This document shows positions 1 to 8,700 of a DNA stretch of 64,000 bases, one piece after another (the stretch's first letter is position 1; the number at the start of each line of letters is the position of its first letter). The stretch is from Kitasatospora sp. NBC_00240. Its GTDB lineage: Bacteria > Actinomycetota > Actinomycetes > Streptomycetales > Streptomycetaceae. The stretch covers positions 2,976,001-3,040,000 of the forward strand of contig NZ_JAPEMU010000001.1 in assembly GCF_026342405.1 (NCBI RefSeq), in the 5' to 3' direction. The notes below the pieces were generated by a model. The model worked only from the letters and a program-made list of their open reading frames with translations, was not told where the DNA came from and did not search any database. The position numbers were made by a program, and so were the translations under genes.

Positions 1-24
1 CGCAACGGACGAAGGGACATCGGG

Positions 25-2316
25 GTGGCGGCGGTAGCGGTGGAGAGCACGGGCGGGAACGGCGGGGACGGCGGGAACGGCGCCAGGGGTGGCCGGAACG
101 GCGAGGGGGGTGGCCGGAACGGCGAGGGGGGCGGCGCCCAGGCCTGCGACAGCTGGGCGTCGGCGCTGGACTCGGTGGTGGTGTACGCGGCCGGAGCGGT
201 CTGCCGGCGGCGGGCCCGCGGCACGGTGCCGGCCGGCCGGCAGGTCCGGCTGACCGGTCTGCCGCAGGTCCTGGACGGCCGGTCGCTGCGGGCGTCGGTG
301 GTCGGCGGCGCGCCCGGCTGGCGGGTCACCGAGGCCCGCCTGGAGCTGCGGGCGGAGCTGCGCGACCGCGCGGAGCTGCCCGGCCTGCAGCGCCGGCTGG
401 ACGACGCGCGGGAGCGGGAGAGCGCCGTCCGGGAGCGTCACCGGCTGGTCCTCGCCCGGATCGCCGAGACGGCGGCCCTGCAGCCCGTCCCGCCGCCGCG
501 GCAGGCCGACGAGCCGCACCGCCGGACGCCCGCGGACGCCTGGCTCGCCCTCGCCGACTTCGTGGAGGGTCGCCTGACCGCGCTGCACGCCCGCGCCGAG
601 GAGCTGACCGAGGAGCTGCGGCTGGCCGAGCACGAGACCGAGGTACTGACCGACGAGGTCGAGCGGGCCTCCACGGCCGGGCCCGCCCGGCCGGTCGAGA
701 CCGCGGCCACCGTCCTGCTCACCCTCGGCGGGCCCCCGGCGGCGGCCGGCGAAGGGCCCGTCGCCGGCGCGGCCGCGGAGCTGCCGGACGCCCGGCCGGA
801 CGACGAGCCGGACGACCGGCCCGAGGTGGAGATCGAGCTGGAGTACGGCGTCCCCGGCGCCCGCTGGGTGCCCGCCTACCGGCTGGGCTACCGCCGGGGC
901 GCCGACACCGGCAGCCTGCTGCTGCGGGCCAGTGTGCTGCAGCGCACCGGCGAGGACTGGACGGGCGTACGGCTCGCACTGTCCAGCGCGGACCTGCAGC
1001 GACGTACCGACCTGCCCAAGCTGCGCTCGCTGCGGATCGGCCGCAGCCAGGCCGCCCCGCCGCCGACCGGCTGGCGCGAGCCGCCCGGCGGCCTGACGGA
1101 CCTCTTCTCGGCCTACGACGCCGCCGGCCCGCGCCCCGGCCGGCCGGTGCCCTCCCGGGAGGTTCCGGTGGCCGTCGCGGCCGGCCCGCAGCGCGGCGGG
1201 AGCCTGGCGGTCGGCGGCCCGCCGCTGCCGCCGCCCGCCCCCTCCGCGCCCCTCTCCCGGGCCCCCGGGTCGCGGCCGCCCGCGGACGGCGGCTTCGGCG
1301 GGGCGCCCCAGCTGCAGGCGTACGGCGCCCCTCCCCCGGCCCCGCAGCCCATGGCGGCGGCCGCCCCCGCCGCGGACGCCGTCCGCAGCCGGCGCAAGGC
1401 CGCGCCGCCGGTCGGCGGCGGCGGGCCGAGACCGTCCGGGCCCGGCGGCCCGCCGCCGGCCGGCTGGGCGCCCGTCGCGCCCGCCGGGCCGCCCGTGCCG
1501 GACGCCACACTGCTGGACTACCCCGCCCTGGAACTGGCGGGCCCCGAGCAGTCCCCCGCCCGCCGGGGCGTACTGAGCCCGGCCCCCGCCGGCCAGGCGG
1601 ACACCGCCGTCCGCGGCCGGGCCGTGCGGGTGGCGGAGCTGCCGCTCCCCACCCACGCCGTGCCGCCGCGCAGCTCCGCCGGCTCCTTCGACCACCGGTA
1701 CGACGTGCCGGCGCCCGCCGACATCCCCTCCGACCGGACCTGGCACACCGTCACGGTCGGCGAGGTCGAGGTGGCGCTGCGGTCGGAGTACATCTGCGTC
1801 CCCGCCGTCGAGGAGCGGGTCTACAGCACCCTGGTGATCACCAACGACTCCGCCCAGGCCCTGCTGGCCGGGCCGGTCGAGGTGACGGTGGACGGCGACC
1901 ACCTGCTCACCGCGGGCCTTCCGACGCTCGCCCGCGGCGGCAGCCGCCGCCTCGGCCTGGGCGTCACGGAGAGCATCGAGGTGGCGCGCCGCACCGAGCT
2001 GCGCGAGTCCACCGCCGGGATGCTGAACAACAGCACGGTGCTGGACCACCGGGTCCACGTCGAGCTGGCCAACCGGCTCGGCCACCCCGTCACGGTGGAG
2101 GTGCGCGAGCGCGTCCCGGTGAGCGCCGAGGACGGCGTCCGGATCGAGGAGCGGGCCGGCTGGCGGGCACCGGACGGTCCGACGGAGCTGCTGCCGGCGA
2201 GCACCCGGCTGTGGCGGGCCGAGCTGCCGGCCGGCGGCCGGGCCGAGTTCGACGGCGGCTACGAGATCCGCATCCCGGCCGGCAAGGCCATCGTCGGCGG
2301 AAACCGGAGGAACTGA
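25..2316 (+). CDS. DUF4139 domain protein (MuiA-like) with long disordered insertion
   Basis: A 763-residue protein of the mucoidy-inhibitor A-like family, whose biochemical role is not established. After a Gly/Asn-rich leader (residues 1-40) comes a DUF4140-like beta domain (about 45-105), a charged helical segment likely to be coiled coil (about 105-225), then DUF4139. DUF4139 is split: its first half carries the hallmark RTGEDWTGVRL near residue 315 and the second half resumes near residue 552. Between them lie about 200 residues of Pro/Gly/Ala/Arg-rich low complexity (roughly 343-550) that the downstream paralogue lacks. No signal peptide or membrane segment is visible, so it is probably cytoplasmic. 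The GTG start follows GAAGGG at 11-16. The stop lies 3 nt before the next start, so the two paralogues are almost certainly cotranscribed. Family assignment is firm; function is unknown. Confidence 0.85.
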   Translation: MAAVAVESTGGNGGDGGNGARGGRNGEGGGRNGEGGGAQACDSWASALDSVVVYAAGAVCRRRARGTVPAGRQVRLTGLPQVLDGRSLRASVVGGAPGWRVTEARLELRAELRDRAELPGLQRRLDDARERESAVRERHRLVLARIAETAALQPVPPPRQADEPHRRTPADAWLALADFVEGRLTALHARAEELTEELRLAEHETEVLTDEVERASTAGPARPVETAATVLLTLGGPPAAAGEGPVAGAAAELPDARPDDEPDDRPEVEIELEYGVPGARWVPAYRLGYRRGADTGSLLLRASVLQRTGEDWTGVRLALSSADLQRRTDLPKLRSLRIGRSQAAPPPTGWREPPGGLTDLFSAYDAAGPRPGRPVPSREVPVAVAAGPQRGGSLAVGGPPLPPPAPSAPLSRAPGSRPPADGGFGGAPQLQAYGAPPPAPQPMAAAAPAADAVRSRRKAAPPVGGGGPRPSGPGGPPPAGWAPVAPAGPPVPDATLLDYPALELAGPEQSPARRGVLSPAPAGQADTAVRGRAVRVAELPLPTHAVPPRSSAGSFDHRYDVPAPADIPSDRTWHTVTVGEVEVALRSEYICVPAVEERVYSTLVITNDSAQALLAGPVEVTVDGDHLLTAGLPTLARGGSRRLGLGVTESIEVARRTELRESTAGMLNNSTVLDHRVHVELANRLGHPVTVEVRERVPVSAEDGVRIEERAGWRAPDGPTELLPASTRLWRAELPAGGRAEFDGGYEIRIPAGKAIVGGNRRN

Positions 2317-2319
2317 CCC

Positions 2320-3906
2320 ATGGCACCCCTCACCCCCGACCGACCCGGCGCGCCCCTGGCCCCCGGGCCCGTGCTGCCCTTCCCGGTCACCGCGGTCACC
2401 TGTCTGGAGGACCGCAGCCAGGTCGAGCGCTCCGCCACCGTCGAGCTCACGGCGGGCGTCCAGCGGCTGCGCCTGGGCCCGGTCACCGCCCTCACCGTCG
2501 ACCGGACCCTGCGGGCCGAGAGCAGCCGGGCCGGCGTCCGCGTCCTGGACGTCCGGGTGGTGCGCGCCTGGACCCCGCGGGCCCCGCTGGCGCCGGGCCC
2601 GGAGGACTCCCGGCTCCGCCACCGCCTGCACGAACTCGACGGGCTGATCCGGGAGAACGGCCGGTTGCGGGACCGGCTGGACGCCCGGCTGGCCCTGCTC
2701 GCCCGGCTCGTCGCGGACCTGCTGCGCGAGATCGGCGAGGGCGCCGGCCTCGGCGAGGTCGAGCGGGCCCGCTGGACCCGCGAGCTGGACCGGGTGGACG
2801 CCGACCGCGAGCGCTACGGCGAGGAGCTGCGCGCCGCCCGCTCCCGGCTGCGGGTGCTGGAGCAGGAGCGCGAGGAGGCGGGCCGCGCGCTCGAAGCGGC
2901 CGAGGAGGAGCCCGCCGAGCTGGTGGCCCACCTCGAACTCACCGTGGAGGCGGACGTCGCCGGTCCGGCCGGGCTGACGGTGAGCCACCTCGTCCCGTGC
3001 GCGCTCTGGCGGCCCTCGTACCGGGCGACGCTGTCCGGCGGCGCCCTGCGGCTGGAGTCGGAGGCGGTGGTGTGGCAGCGCACCGGCGAGGACTGGACGG
3101 GCGTGCGGCTCACGCTGTCCACGGCCCGCTCGGCGCTGGCCACCGACCCGCCGCGGCTCACCGAGGACCGGCTGACACTGCGCGAGCGCAGCGCCGAGGA
3201 GCGCCGCACGGTCGAGGTGGAGCTGCGCGAGGAGGCGATCAGCACCCTCGGTCCGTCCGCGGCCGTCCCCGGCGTGGACGACGGCGGCGAGGTCCGGGTG
3301 CTGCCCGCGCCCGCCCCTGCCACCGTCCCCTCGGACGGCCGGGCGCACCGGGTGCCGCTGGGGGACTTCACCGCCCCCGCGAGCAGCGAGTACGCCTGCG
3401 CGCCCGAGCTGTCGCCGCTGGTGACCCAGGTGGTGCGGTTCCGCAACGGGGCCGCTCACGCCCTGCTGGCCGGCCCGGTCGAGCTGGTGCGCGGCAGCGG
3501 TTTCACCGGCCGCGGCGAGCTGGGCTTCACCGCGCCGGGGGCCGACGCCGAGCTGGCCTTCGGCAGTTCGGACGACTACCGGGTGGTGCGGGAGGCGGAG
3601 GAGCAGGACTCCACGGCCGGGATCACCCAGCGCAACGTCTCCACCCGGACGGTCCGGCTGTACGTGTCGCGTTTCTCCGGCCCGGAGGAGCACGACGAGC
3701 GGGTGGTGACGGTCCGCGAGCGGGTCCCGGTCTCGGAGGTGTCGGCGGTGGAGGTGAAGCTGCGCAAGGAGCGCTGCTCGCCAGCGCCGGACGCCTTCGA
3801 CGCCGAGGGCATCGTCCGCTGGGACCTCGTCCTGGCGCCCGGCGCCCGGCGGACCGTCACGCTGGTCTACGAGGTGTCCTCGTCGGCCAAGGTCGCGGGC
3901 CTCTGA
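2320..3906 (+). CDS. DUF4139 domain protein (MuiA-like), compact paralogue
   Basis: A 528-residue paralogue of the preceding gene. An N-terminal DUF4140-like domain (about 15-90) is followed by a long charged helical stretch (about 95-205, rich in Arg/Glu/Leu heptads, likely coiled coil) and an uninterrupted DUF4139 domain (about 215-525). It carries the same RTGEDWTGVRLTLS hallmark and the STAG motif with its neighbour. The ATG at 2320 is preceded by GGAGGA across the end of the upstream gene, indicating translational coupling. The pair may form a heteromer through their coiled coils; that is inference from adjacency. No enzymatic motif is recognisable. Confidence 0.85.
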   Translation: MAPLTPDRPGAPLAPGPVLPFPVTAVTCLEDRSQVERSATVELTAGVQRLRLGPVTALTVDRTLRAESSRAGVRVLDVRVVRAWTPRAPLAPGPEDSRLRHRLHELDGLIRENGRLRDRLDARLALLARLVADLLREIGEGAGLGEVERARWTRELDRVDADRERYGEELRAARSRLRVLEQEREEAGRALEAAEEEPAELVAHLELTVEADVAGPAGLTVSHLVPCALWRPSYRATLSGGALRLESEAVVWQRTGEDWTGVRLTLSTARSALATDPPRLTEDRLTLRERSAEERRTVEVELREEAISTLGPSAAVPGVDDGGEVRVLPAPAPATVPSDGRAHRVPLGDFTAPASSEYACAPELSPLVTQVVRFRNGAAHALLAGPVELVRGSGFTGRGELGFTAPGADAELAFGSSDDYRVVREAEEQDSTAGITQRNVSTRTVRLYVSRFSGPEEHDERVVTVRERVPVSEVSAVEVKLRKERCSPAPDAFDAEGIVRWDLVLAPGARRTVTLVYEVSSSAKVAGL

Positions 3907-4100
3907 GCGCTGCGCCGGCCCTCCCGTCCGACGCCGGTCCCGACCTGCGCGTCCGACGCCGGTCCGACGCCCGTCCGCCGTGCTGTCGCCGTCCTGTCGC
4001 CGTCCTGTCGCCCCCGTCCGGCATCGCTGCCGGGCCGGCGGCGTCGGCGGCAGGGCGGCGCGGCGGCGCCCACCCGCGCCGGGCGGCGGCGGGGTACCGG

Positions 4101-4124
4101 CCCCGGGGTTGTGACACCCCGGGG
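4101..4124. terminator. Hairpin between DUF4139 pair and DUF952 gene
   Basis: An inverted repeat with 9-bp arms (CCCCGGGGT / ACCCCGGGG) around a 6-nt loop, about 195 nt after the upstream stop and 55 nt before the DUF952 start. It could terminate the DUF4139 transcript or act in the 5' region of the next gene. There is no U tract. Upstream, 3985-4015 contains a short tandem repeat built on CGTCCTGTCGC. Confidence 0.4.
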
Positions 4125-4178
4125 CAAAGCCCGCCCACGAGTGGCCGATGTGACGACGATTCGGGGTAGAACAGGAGA

Positions 4179-4541
4179 ATGATCCTGCACCTCGCCCCCT
4201 TGGACGACTGGCTCACCGACCCCGGGCGGCCGTACGCCACCGCCTCGCTGCTGACCGACGGGTTCATCCACTGCTCGACGGACGAGCGGACGGCACTCGC
4301 GGTGGCCAACGCCTTCTTCGCCGACTCCCCCGGCCCGCTGATGGTGCTGCTGATCGAGGAGTCCCTGGTGGAGCCGATGGTCAAGTGGGAGTCCCCGGAC
4401 GGCGGTCCGGTGCCGGGCGCGACCCCGGGCGTCCTTTACCCGCACATCTACGGGCGGCTGAACCGCAGCGCCGTGGTCGGCCTGGAGAAGGTCGAGCGCG
4501 GGCCGGACAAGCGCTGGGCCAGCCTGTCCCCCTGGAGCTGA
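4179..4541 (+). CDS. DUF952 family protein
   Basis: A 120-residue protein that fills the whole DUF952 family, with the characteristic GFIHCS segment near residues 30-35 and HIYG near residues 88-91. DUF952 proteins are small, soluble, widespread in actinobacteria and share a fold with ADP-ribosyl-binding/transferase-like proteins, but no reaction is established. The ATG sits directly after AGGAGA with almost no spacing, too close for a normal ribosome-binding site. A -10-like TAGAAC lies 6 nt upstream of the ATG, so a leaderless transcript is plausible. It is monocistronic and convergent with the regulator that follows. Confidence 0.85.
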   Translation: MILHLAPLDDWLTDPGRPYATASLLTDGFIHCSTDERTALAVANAFFADSPGPLMVLLIEESLVEPMVKWESPDGGPVPGATPGVLYPHIYGRLNRSAVVGLEKVERGPDKRWASLSPWS

Positions 4542-4651
4542 GCCCGGGAGCCCCCTGGAGCCCGGCCGGGCCCCCGCCTGCGCACCTACCAGCCCCGCCT
4601 GCCTGACTCTCGACTTCGCGGGCCGTACGGCCGCGCGGGCGGTCCTGTTCC

Positions 4652-4685
4652 GCCGCCGCTCAGGGTCCACCGCCGCTCAGGGTCC
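4652..4685. repeat. Two-copy 17-bp tandem repeat
   Basis: The unit CCGCCGCTCAGGGTCCA occurs twice head to tail in the intergenic space between the convergent DUF952 and regulator genes. No function is evident. Confidence 0.5.
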
Positions 4686-4749
4686 ACCGGCCGGCCCGGC
4701 CGCACCCCGGCGCCCGAGCCCGGGCGCACTCACCGCCGAGGGCGCCCGC

Positions 4750-5730
4750 TCACAGCCAGCCGCGCTCCCTGGCCGCCATGCCGGCCTGGAACCGGGTGGT
4801 GGCGCCCAGTTCACGCATCAGGCTCTGCAGGCGGCGCTGGGTGGTGCGGGCGCTCCAGCCGAGCGAGCGGGCGATCGACTCGTCGGTGAGGCCGGCCGCG
4901 AGCAGCCCGAGCAGCTTGCGGTGGTCGGCCTCCGGCTCCAGCGAGTCCTCGCCGGAGCCGATCGCGGCCTGGAGCTGGACGGCCCGTTCCCACTCCGCCT
5001 CGAACAAGGTGTCCAGGGCCTGCAGCAGCGCGGAGGGGTGGATCACGTAGGCGGCGTCCAGCACGCTGTCGCCGACGCTGATCGGGACGATCGCCATCCG
5101 GTCGTCGGACATGATCATCTTCATCGGGAGGACCGGCCGCACCCGGGCCTCCTCGCCGTCCTCCACCCCGACCAGGATGTTCTTCTCCAGCCGCCCGGGC
5201 CAGGCGACCGCCTCCCGGTCGTAGATGGTCCGCAGCCGCAGGCCCTCCTTGAGCCGTCGGCGCTGGACCGGGTTGTCGGCCACCGGGTCCTGGATGTACG
5301 GCGGGCAGTCGAAGCCGCGCACCTGGTACTGGCTGGTCTCGGTGATGTGCTCCAGCCGCTGCGCGATCGCCTCGCCGCCGGTCAGCACCTCGACCGAGTG
5401 CGCCGGGTCGGTGTAGCGGGAGGCCTCCCGGAAGGCGTCCATCAGCCGGTGCATCTCGGCGCGGGCGTGCCGCAGTTCGGCCTCGCGGTGGCCGATCAGG
5501 GTGCCGATGGCGACGTCGGGGGCGACCGGCAGGAATCGCTGCCGGTCGACCGGGGCGCGGGTGGCCATGCCGTGCTGGGCCAGCCGGTCCAGCGCCCGGC
5601 CGCTCTGCTGCAGCGTCAGGCCGCACTGCTCGGCCAGGTCCTCCGCGGTCGACTGCGGATTGGCCACCAGCGCCGAGTAGACCTGTCCGTCCGGCTCGGC
5701 CAGTCCCAACGCGCTGAGTGCTTCGGACAC
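4750..5730 (-). CDS. TrmB/LuxR-type helix-turn-helix regulator
   Basis: A 326-residue transcriptional regulator. The N-terminus (about 1-70) is a TrmB-like winged helix. The middle (about 75-260) is an effector-binding-like domain with PPYIQDP. The C-terminus (about 265-326) is a LuxR-type helix-turn-helix (LLAAGLTDESIARSLGWSAR, then TTQRRLQSLMRELG). This two-HTH arrangement is common among streptomycete regulators. The effector cannot be read from sequence. The GTG start at 5730 is preceded by GGGAGGAAC at good spacing. Two palindromes of identical design lie 35-88 nt upstream and probably serve autoregulation. It is monocistronic, with the rluB-type gene upstream ending in its own terminator. 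Confidence 0.85.
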   Translation of the reverse strand: MSEALSALGLAEPDGQVYSALVANPQSTAEDLAEQCGLTLQQSGRALDRLAQHGMATRAPVDRQRFLPVAPDVAIGTLIGHREAELRHARAEMHRLMDAFREASRYTDPAHSVEVLTGGEAIAQRLEHITETSQYQVRGFDCPPYIQDPVADNPVQRRRLKEGLRLRTIYDREAVAWPGRLEKNILVGVEDGEEARVRPVLPMKMIMSDDRMAIVPISVGDSVLDAAYVIHPSALLQALDTLFEAEWERAVQLQAAIGSGEDSLEPEADHRKLLGLLAAGLTDESIARSLGWSARTTQRRLQSLMRELGATTRFQAGMAARERGWL

Positions 5731-5764
5731 GACGTTCCTCCCCCGTTCGCCTCTGTGCTCCGAT

Positions 5765-5782
5765 GTGGCGCACTTCCGCCAC
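5765..5782 (-). promoter_or_regulatory. Operator-like palindrome, proximal site
   Basis: Read toward the regulator gene the sequence is GTGGCGGAAGTGCGCCAC: 6-bp arms around a 6-bp centre, ending 35 nt before the GTG start. It matches the distal site in design and in part of its centre (GTGGCRGARG shared). This is probably a binding site for the regulator itself; that is inference. Confidence 0.6.
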
Positions 5783-5800
5783 GCGGCGGATCGATGTCAG

Positions 5801-5818
5801 GTGGCAATCCTCTGCCAC
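5801..5818 (-). promoter_or_regulatory. Operator-like palindrome, distal site
   Basis: Read toward the regulator gene the sequence is GTGGCAGAGGATTGCCAC, again 6-bp arms around a 6-bp centre. Its centre is 36 bp from that of the proximal site. Two such matching sites in one short upstream region argue for a dimeric or cooperative regulator. Confidence 0.6.
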
Positions 5819-5876
5819 AGATCATCCGGCTGACAAGGCGGTGCGGCCAGGTTCACATCTCGCCGCCGGACGGCGA

Positions 5877-5910
5877 GAGGGCCTCCCCGCCGAACGGCGG
5901 GGAGGCCCTC
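5877..5910 (-). terminator. Terminator after the pseudouridine synthase
   Basis: A perfect 15-bp stem with a GAAC (5892-5895) loop, 54 nt downstream of the pseudouridine synthase stop. It ends the parA-to-rluB transcription block. There is no U tract, as is usual in this group. Confidence 0.8.
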
Positions 5911-5963
5911 ATCAGCAGGTAGGAGACTCCTGCGGTGGCGCTGTCCTAAGGTGTGGCACCCGA

Positions 5964-7556
5964 CTACAGGCCGACCTCGTTCATCAGCTGGCCGACCTCG
6001 GGGTTGGTGAGGCGGCGCAGCCAGCCCGACTTCTGGTCGCCCAGCGCGATCGGGCCGAAGTGGGTACGGACCAGCTTCTCGACCGGGTAGCCCGCCTCGG
6101 CGAGCATCCGGCGGACGATGTGCTTGCGACCCTCGTGCAGGGTCACCTCGACCAGGTAGTTCTTGCCCACGTTGGAGAGCACCTTGAAGCTGTCGGCGCG
6201 GGCGAAGCCGTCCTCCAGCTCGATGCCCTGGGCGAGGGTCTTGCCCAGGTCGCGCGGGATCGGGCCCTGGATCGCCGCCATGTACGTCTTGGTCACGCCG
6301 TACTTGGGGTGGGTGAGACGGTGGGCCAGCTCGCCGTGGTTGGTGAGCAGGATGATGCCCTCGGTCTCGGTGTCCAGGCGGCCGACGTGGAACAGCCGGG
6401 TCTCCCGGTTGGTCACGTAGTCGCCGAGGCACTGGCGCCCGTCGGGGTCCTCCATGGTGGAGACCACGCCGGCCGGCTTGTTGAGCGCGAAGAACAGGTA
6501 CGACTGGGTGGCCACGGTCAGGCCGTCCACCTTGATCTCGTCGTTCTGCGCGTCGACCCGCCTGCCCTGCTCGGTCACCAGCTTGCCGTTGACCATGACG
6601 CGGCCCTGGGTGACCAGCTCCTCGCACGCCCGGCGGCTGCCCATGCCGGCCCGAGCCAGCACCTTCTGCAGGCGCTCGCCCTCGGGCTCGTCGAAGGTCT
6701 TGGGCAGCTTCACGGCCGGCTTGTCGTGCCGGGCCAGCACCGCGTCCTCGATCTTGGCCTGCAGCTCACGCGAGCGCTGCGGCTGACGACGCGGGTCGCC
6801 CGGGGCGCCCTGGCCCTCCTTGCGCGGGGCCTGGGTGCGGGGGCGCTGGCTCTGCGGCAGGGCCTTGCGGGCGCCGTAGTGCCCGCCGGAGCCGAACTCC
6901 GGACGGTCGTACTTGCGCTCCTCGGGGCGCAGCGGACGGTCCGGGTACTGCTTGCGGTCGTCCCTGCGGTCGTCCCGACGGTCGTCCCGGCGGTCGTACG
7001 AACCGCCGCCGGAGCCGCCACGCGAGCCGGCCGAGCCGCCACCGTACGAGCCGCCACGGCTGCCGCCGCCGGAGCCACCACCGTAGGAACCCCCACCGGA
7101 GCCACCACGCGAGCCGCCGCCGTACGAACCGCCGCCCGAGCCACCACGGCTGCCGCCGCCGGACCCGCCGCCGTAGGAACCCCCACCGGAGCCACCACGG
7201 GAACCGCCGCCGTACGAACCGCCGCCCGAGCCACCACCGTACGAACCGCCACCGGAGCCACCACGCGAGCCGCCGGAGCCGCCGCCGTACGAACCGCCGC
7301 CCGAGCCACCACCGTAGGAGCCACCACGCGAGCCGCCGCCGTACGAGCCGCCGGAGCCACCACCGTAGGAGCCACCGCCGGAGCCGCCGCGCGAGCCGCC
7401 CGAGCCGCCGCCGTACGAACCGCCGCCCTGCTGGCCGCCACGGCCGCCGCCGTAGGAACCCCCGCCGGAGGAGCTGCCGCCGCGGGCCCCACCCTGTCCG
7501 CCGCGACCGCCGCTGCCGCCGCCGCTGCTGTTCCTGCCGTTACCACTGCTACGCAT
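5964..7556 (-). CDS. rluB: RluB-family 23S rRNA pseudouridine synthase with long SYGGG-repeat N-terminus
   Basis: A 530-residue protein. Residues 1-15 are Ser/Asn/Gly-rich and about 15-190 consist of imperfect GGSYGGGSGG and SRGG repeats, followed by an RRDD/RP-rich basic stretch to about 280. The catalytic part is ordinary RluB/RsuA family: an S4 RNA-binding domain from about residue 294 (ERLQKVLARAG) and a pseudouridine synthase domain with GRLDTETEG, the nucleophilic Asp being residue 395. The family isomerises a uridine of 23S rRNA near the peptidyl transferase centre. The ATG at 7556 is preferred over the TTG codon before it. It lies 64 nt after scpB, a conserved actinobacterial order. 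The tail is far longer than a typical RluB extension and resembles RNA-binding disordered regions. Confidence 0.9.
   Translation of the reverse strand: MRSSGNGRNSSGGGSGGRGGQGGARGGSSSGGGSYGGGRGGQQGGGSYGGGSGGSRGGSGGGSYGGGSGGSYGGGSRGGSYGGGSGGGSYGGGSGGSRGGSGGGSYGGGSGGGSYGGGSRGGSGGGSYGGGSGGGSRGGSGGGSYGGGSRGGSGGGSYGGGSGGGSRGGSYGGGSAGSRGGSGGGSYDRRDDRRDDRRDDRKQYPDRPLRPEERKYDRPEFGSGGHYGARKALPQSQRPRTQAPRKEGQGAPGDPRRQPQRSRELQAKIEDAVLARHDKPAVKLPKTFDEPEGERLQKVLARAGMGSRRACEELVTQGRVMVNGKLVTEQGRRVDAQNDEIKVDGLTVATQSYLFFALNKPAGVVSTMEDPDGRQCLGDYVTNRETRLFHVGRLDTETEGIILLTNHGELAHRLTHPKYGVTKTYMAAIQGPIPRDLGKTLAQGIELEDGFARADSFKVLSNVGKNYLVEVTLHEGRKHIVRRMLAEAGYPVEKLVRTHFGPIALGDQKSGWLRRLTNPEVGQLMNEVGL
6996..7545 (-). 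repeat. Degenerate coding repeats for Gly/Ser/Tyr
   Basis: A stretch of about 550 bp made of 9-30 bp units rich in CCGCCGCCGTACGAA and CCACCACGCGAGCC (plus strand), coding for SYGGGSGG and SRGG. Copies differ at third positions and in order, consistent with repeated slippage and recombination. Copy number may vary between strains. Confidence 0.85.
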
Positions 7557-7620
7557 CAAAAAGTCCGTACGTCGATTCCGTCTGGGATGTGCAAGTCGTC
7601 TCGGCCGACCTCACCGCCCC

Positions 7621-8700
7621 CTACCGATCAGACGCAGCCCGATCGGTCTCACCGCTGCGGACCGCAGATTGCGCGGTAGCGGCGGCGACCGCATCCGCGA
7701 TCATCGTGCCCTCCAGGGACTCCGCTTCCACGTCGTCGACCTCGGGCAGGAAGGGCGCGAGCTCCGGCAGCTCGTCCAAGCCGCGCAGCCCCATCCGTTC
7801 CAGGAAGTAGTTCGTCGTCCGATACAGGATCGCACCTGTTTCGGGCTCGGACCCGGTTTCTTCCACCAGTCCTCGCTGTACCAGGGTACGCATCACACCG
7901 TCGCAGTTCACACCACGGACGGCCGATACCCGTGATCTGGACACCGGCTGCCGGTATGCGACCACCACCAGCGTCTCCAGCGCGGCCTGGGTCAGCCGGG
8001 CCTGCCGGCCGTCCAGGACGAACCGGTCGACGGCCGGCGCGCAGTCGGCCCGGGTGTAGAAACGCCAGCCCCCGGCCACCAGGCGCAGGTCGAAGCCCCG
8101 GCCCTGCGCGGTGTACTCGGCGGCCAGCTCGCGCAGCGCGGCGGCCACCTCGGCGCGCGGGCGCTCCAGCACGTCGGCCAGGTGGGCCTCACCGGCCGGC
8201 TCGTCGACGACCATCAGGATCGCCTCCAGCGCCGGCCTCAGTGCCACCGCCGGCCCGGCGCCGGCCTCGGACACGGCCTCGCACTCGGATTCGGACGCAG
8301 CAGCCTCGGCCTCGACGGCGGTCTCGACGGCGGCGGCCCGGGGGGCGCGGACGGGCTGCGCCGGCGCGGACGGCTCCGCCTGGTGGGGCAGCCGCGCCGG
8401 TTCCTCCGCCACCGGCGCGGGCGGCTCGGCGGGCGCCGGCAGCGCGGTCGACCGGGGTGCGGGCGCCGGTTCGCGCTCCGAGGCCGCCGTCACGCCCTCC
8501 AGTACGCCCGTCCCGGGGTTGTGGGCGGGCTCCTGCCACTCCTCGGCCCGCGGGCGGCCCGGGAGCCCGAGCGGGCGCCGCGGGGGCCTGCGGGCGCCCG
8601 GGAGGGCCGCGTCGCCGGCCGCGTCGGACCGCTGGGCGGGCTGCTCGGCGGGCTGCTCGATCCGGGAGCCCTCGGCCCCGGGGGTCTCGGCCGCGGTCAT
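7621..8700 (-). CDS. scpB: Segregation and condensation protein B
   Basis: A 359-residue ScpB with a disordered Ala/Pro/Glu-rich N-terminal extension (about 1-165) ahead of the two winged-helix domains (about 170-330). Recognisable family segments include ALEAILMVVDEP, QAALETLVVVAYRQP and VSRSRVSAVRGVNCD. ScpB binds ScpA and the SMC heads to form bacterial condensin on the nucleoid. Its ATG overlaps the scpA stop by 4 nt (ATGA), so translation is coupled. The extension roughly doubles the usual size (about 200 residues); such extensions are common in high-GC actinobacteria. Confidence 0.93.
   Translation of the reverse strand: MTAAETPGAEGSRIEQPAEQPAQRSDAAGDAALPGARRPPRRPLGLPGRPRAEEWQEPAHNPGTGVLEGVTAASEREPAPAPRSTALPAPAEPPAPVAEEPARLPHQAEPSAPAQPVRAPRAAAVETAVEAEAAASESECEAVSEAGAGPAVALRPALEAILMVVDEPAGEAHLADVLERPRAEVAAALRELAAEYTAQGRGFDLRLVAGGWRFYTRADCAPAVDRFVLDGRQARLTQAALETLVVVAYRQPVSRSRVSAVRGVNCDGVMRTLVQRGLVEETGSEPETGAILYRTTNYFLERMGLRGLDELPELAPFLPEVDDVEAESLEGTMIADAVAAATAQSAVRSGETDRAASDR

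Noticed and set aside
6996..7545. Possible non-coding satellite
   Set aside because: The units stay in frame with the pseudouridine synthase and use codon-level variation, so they are coding repeats.
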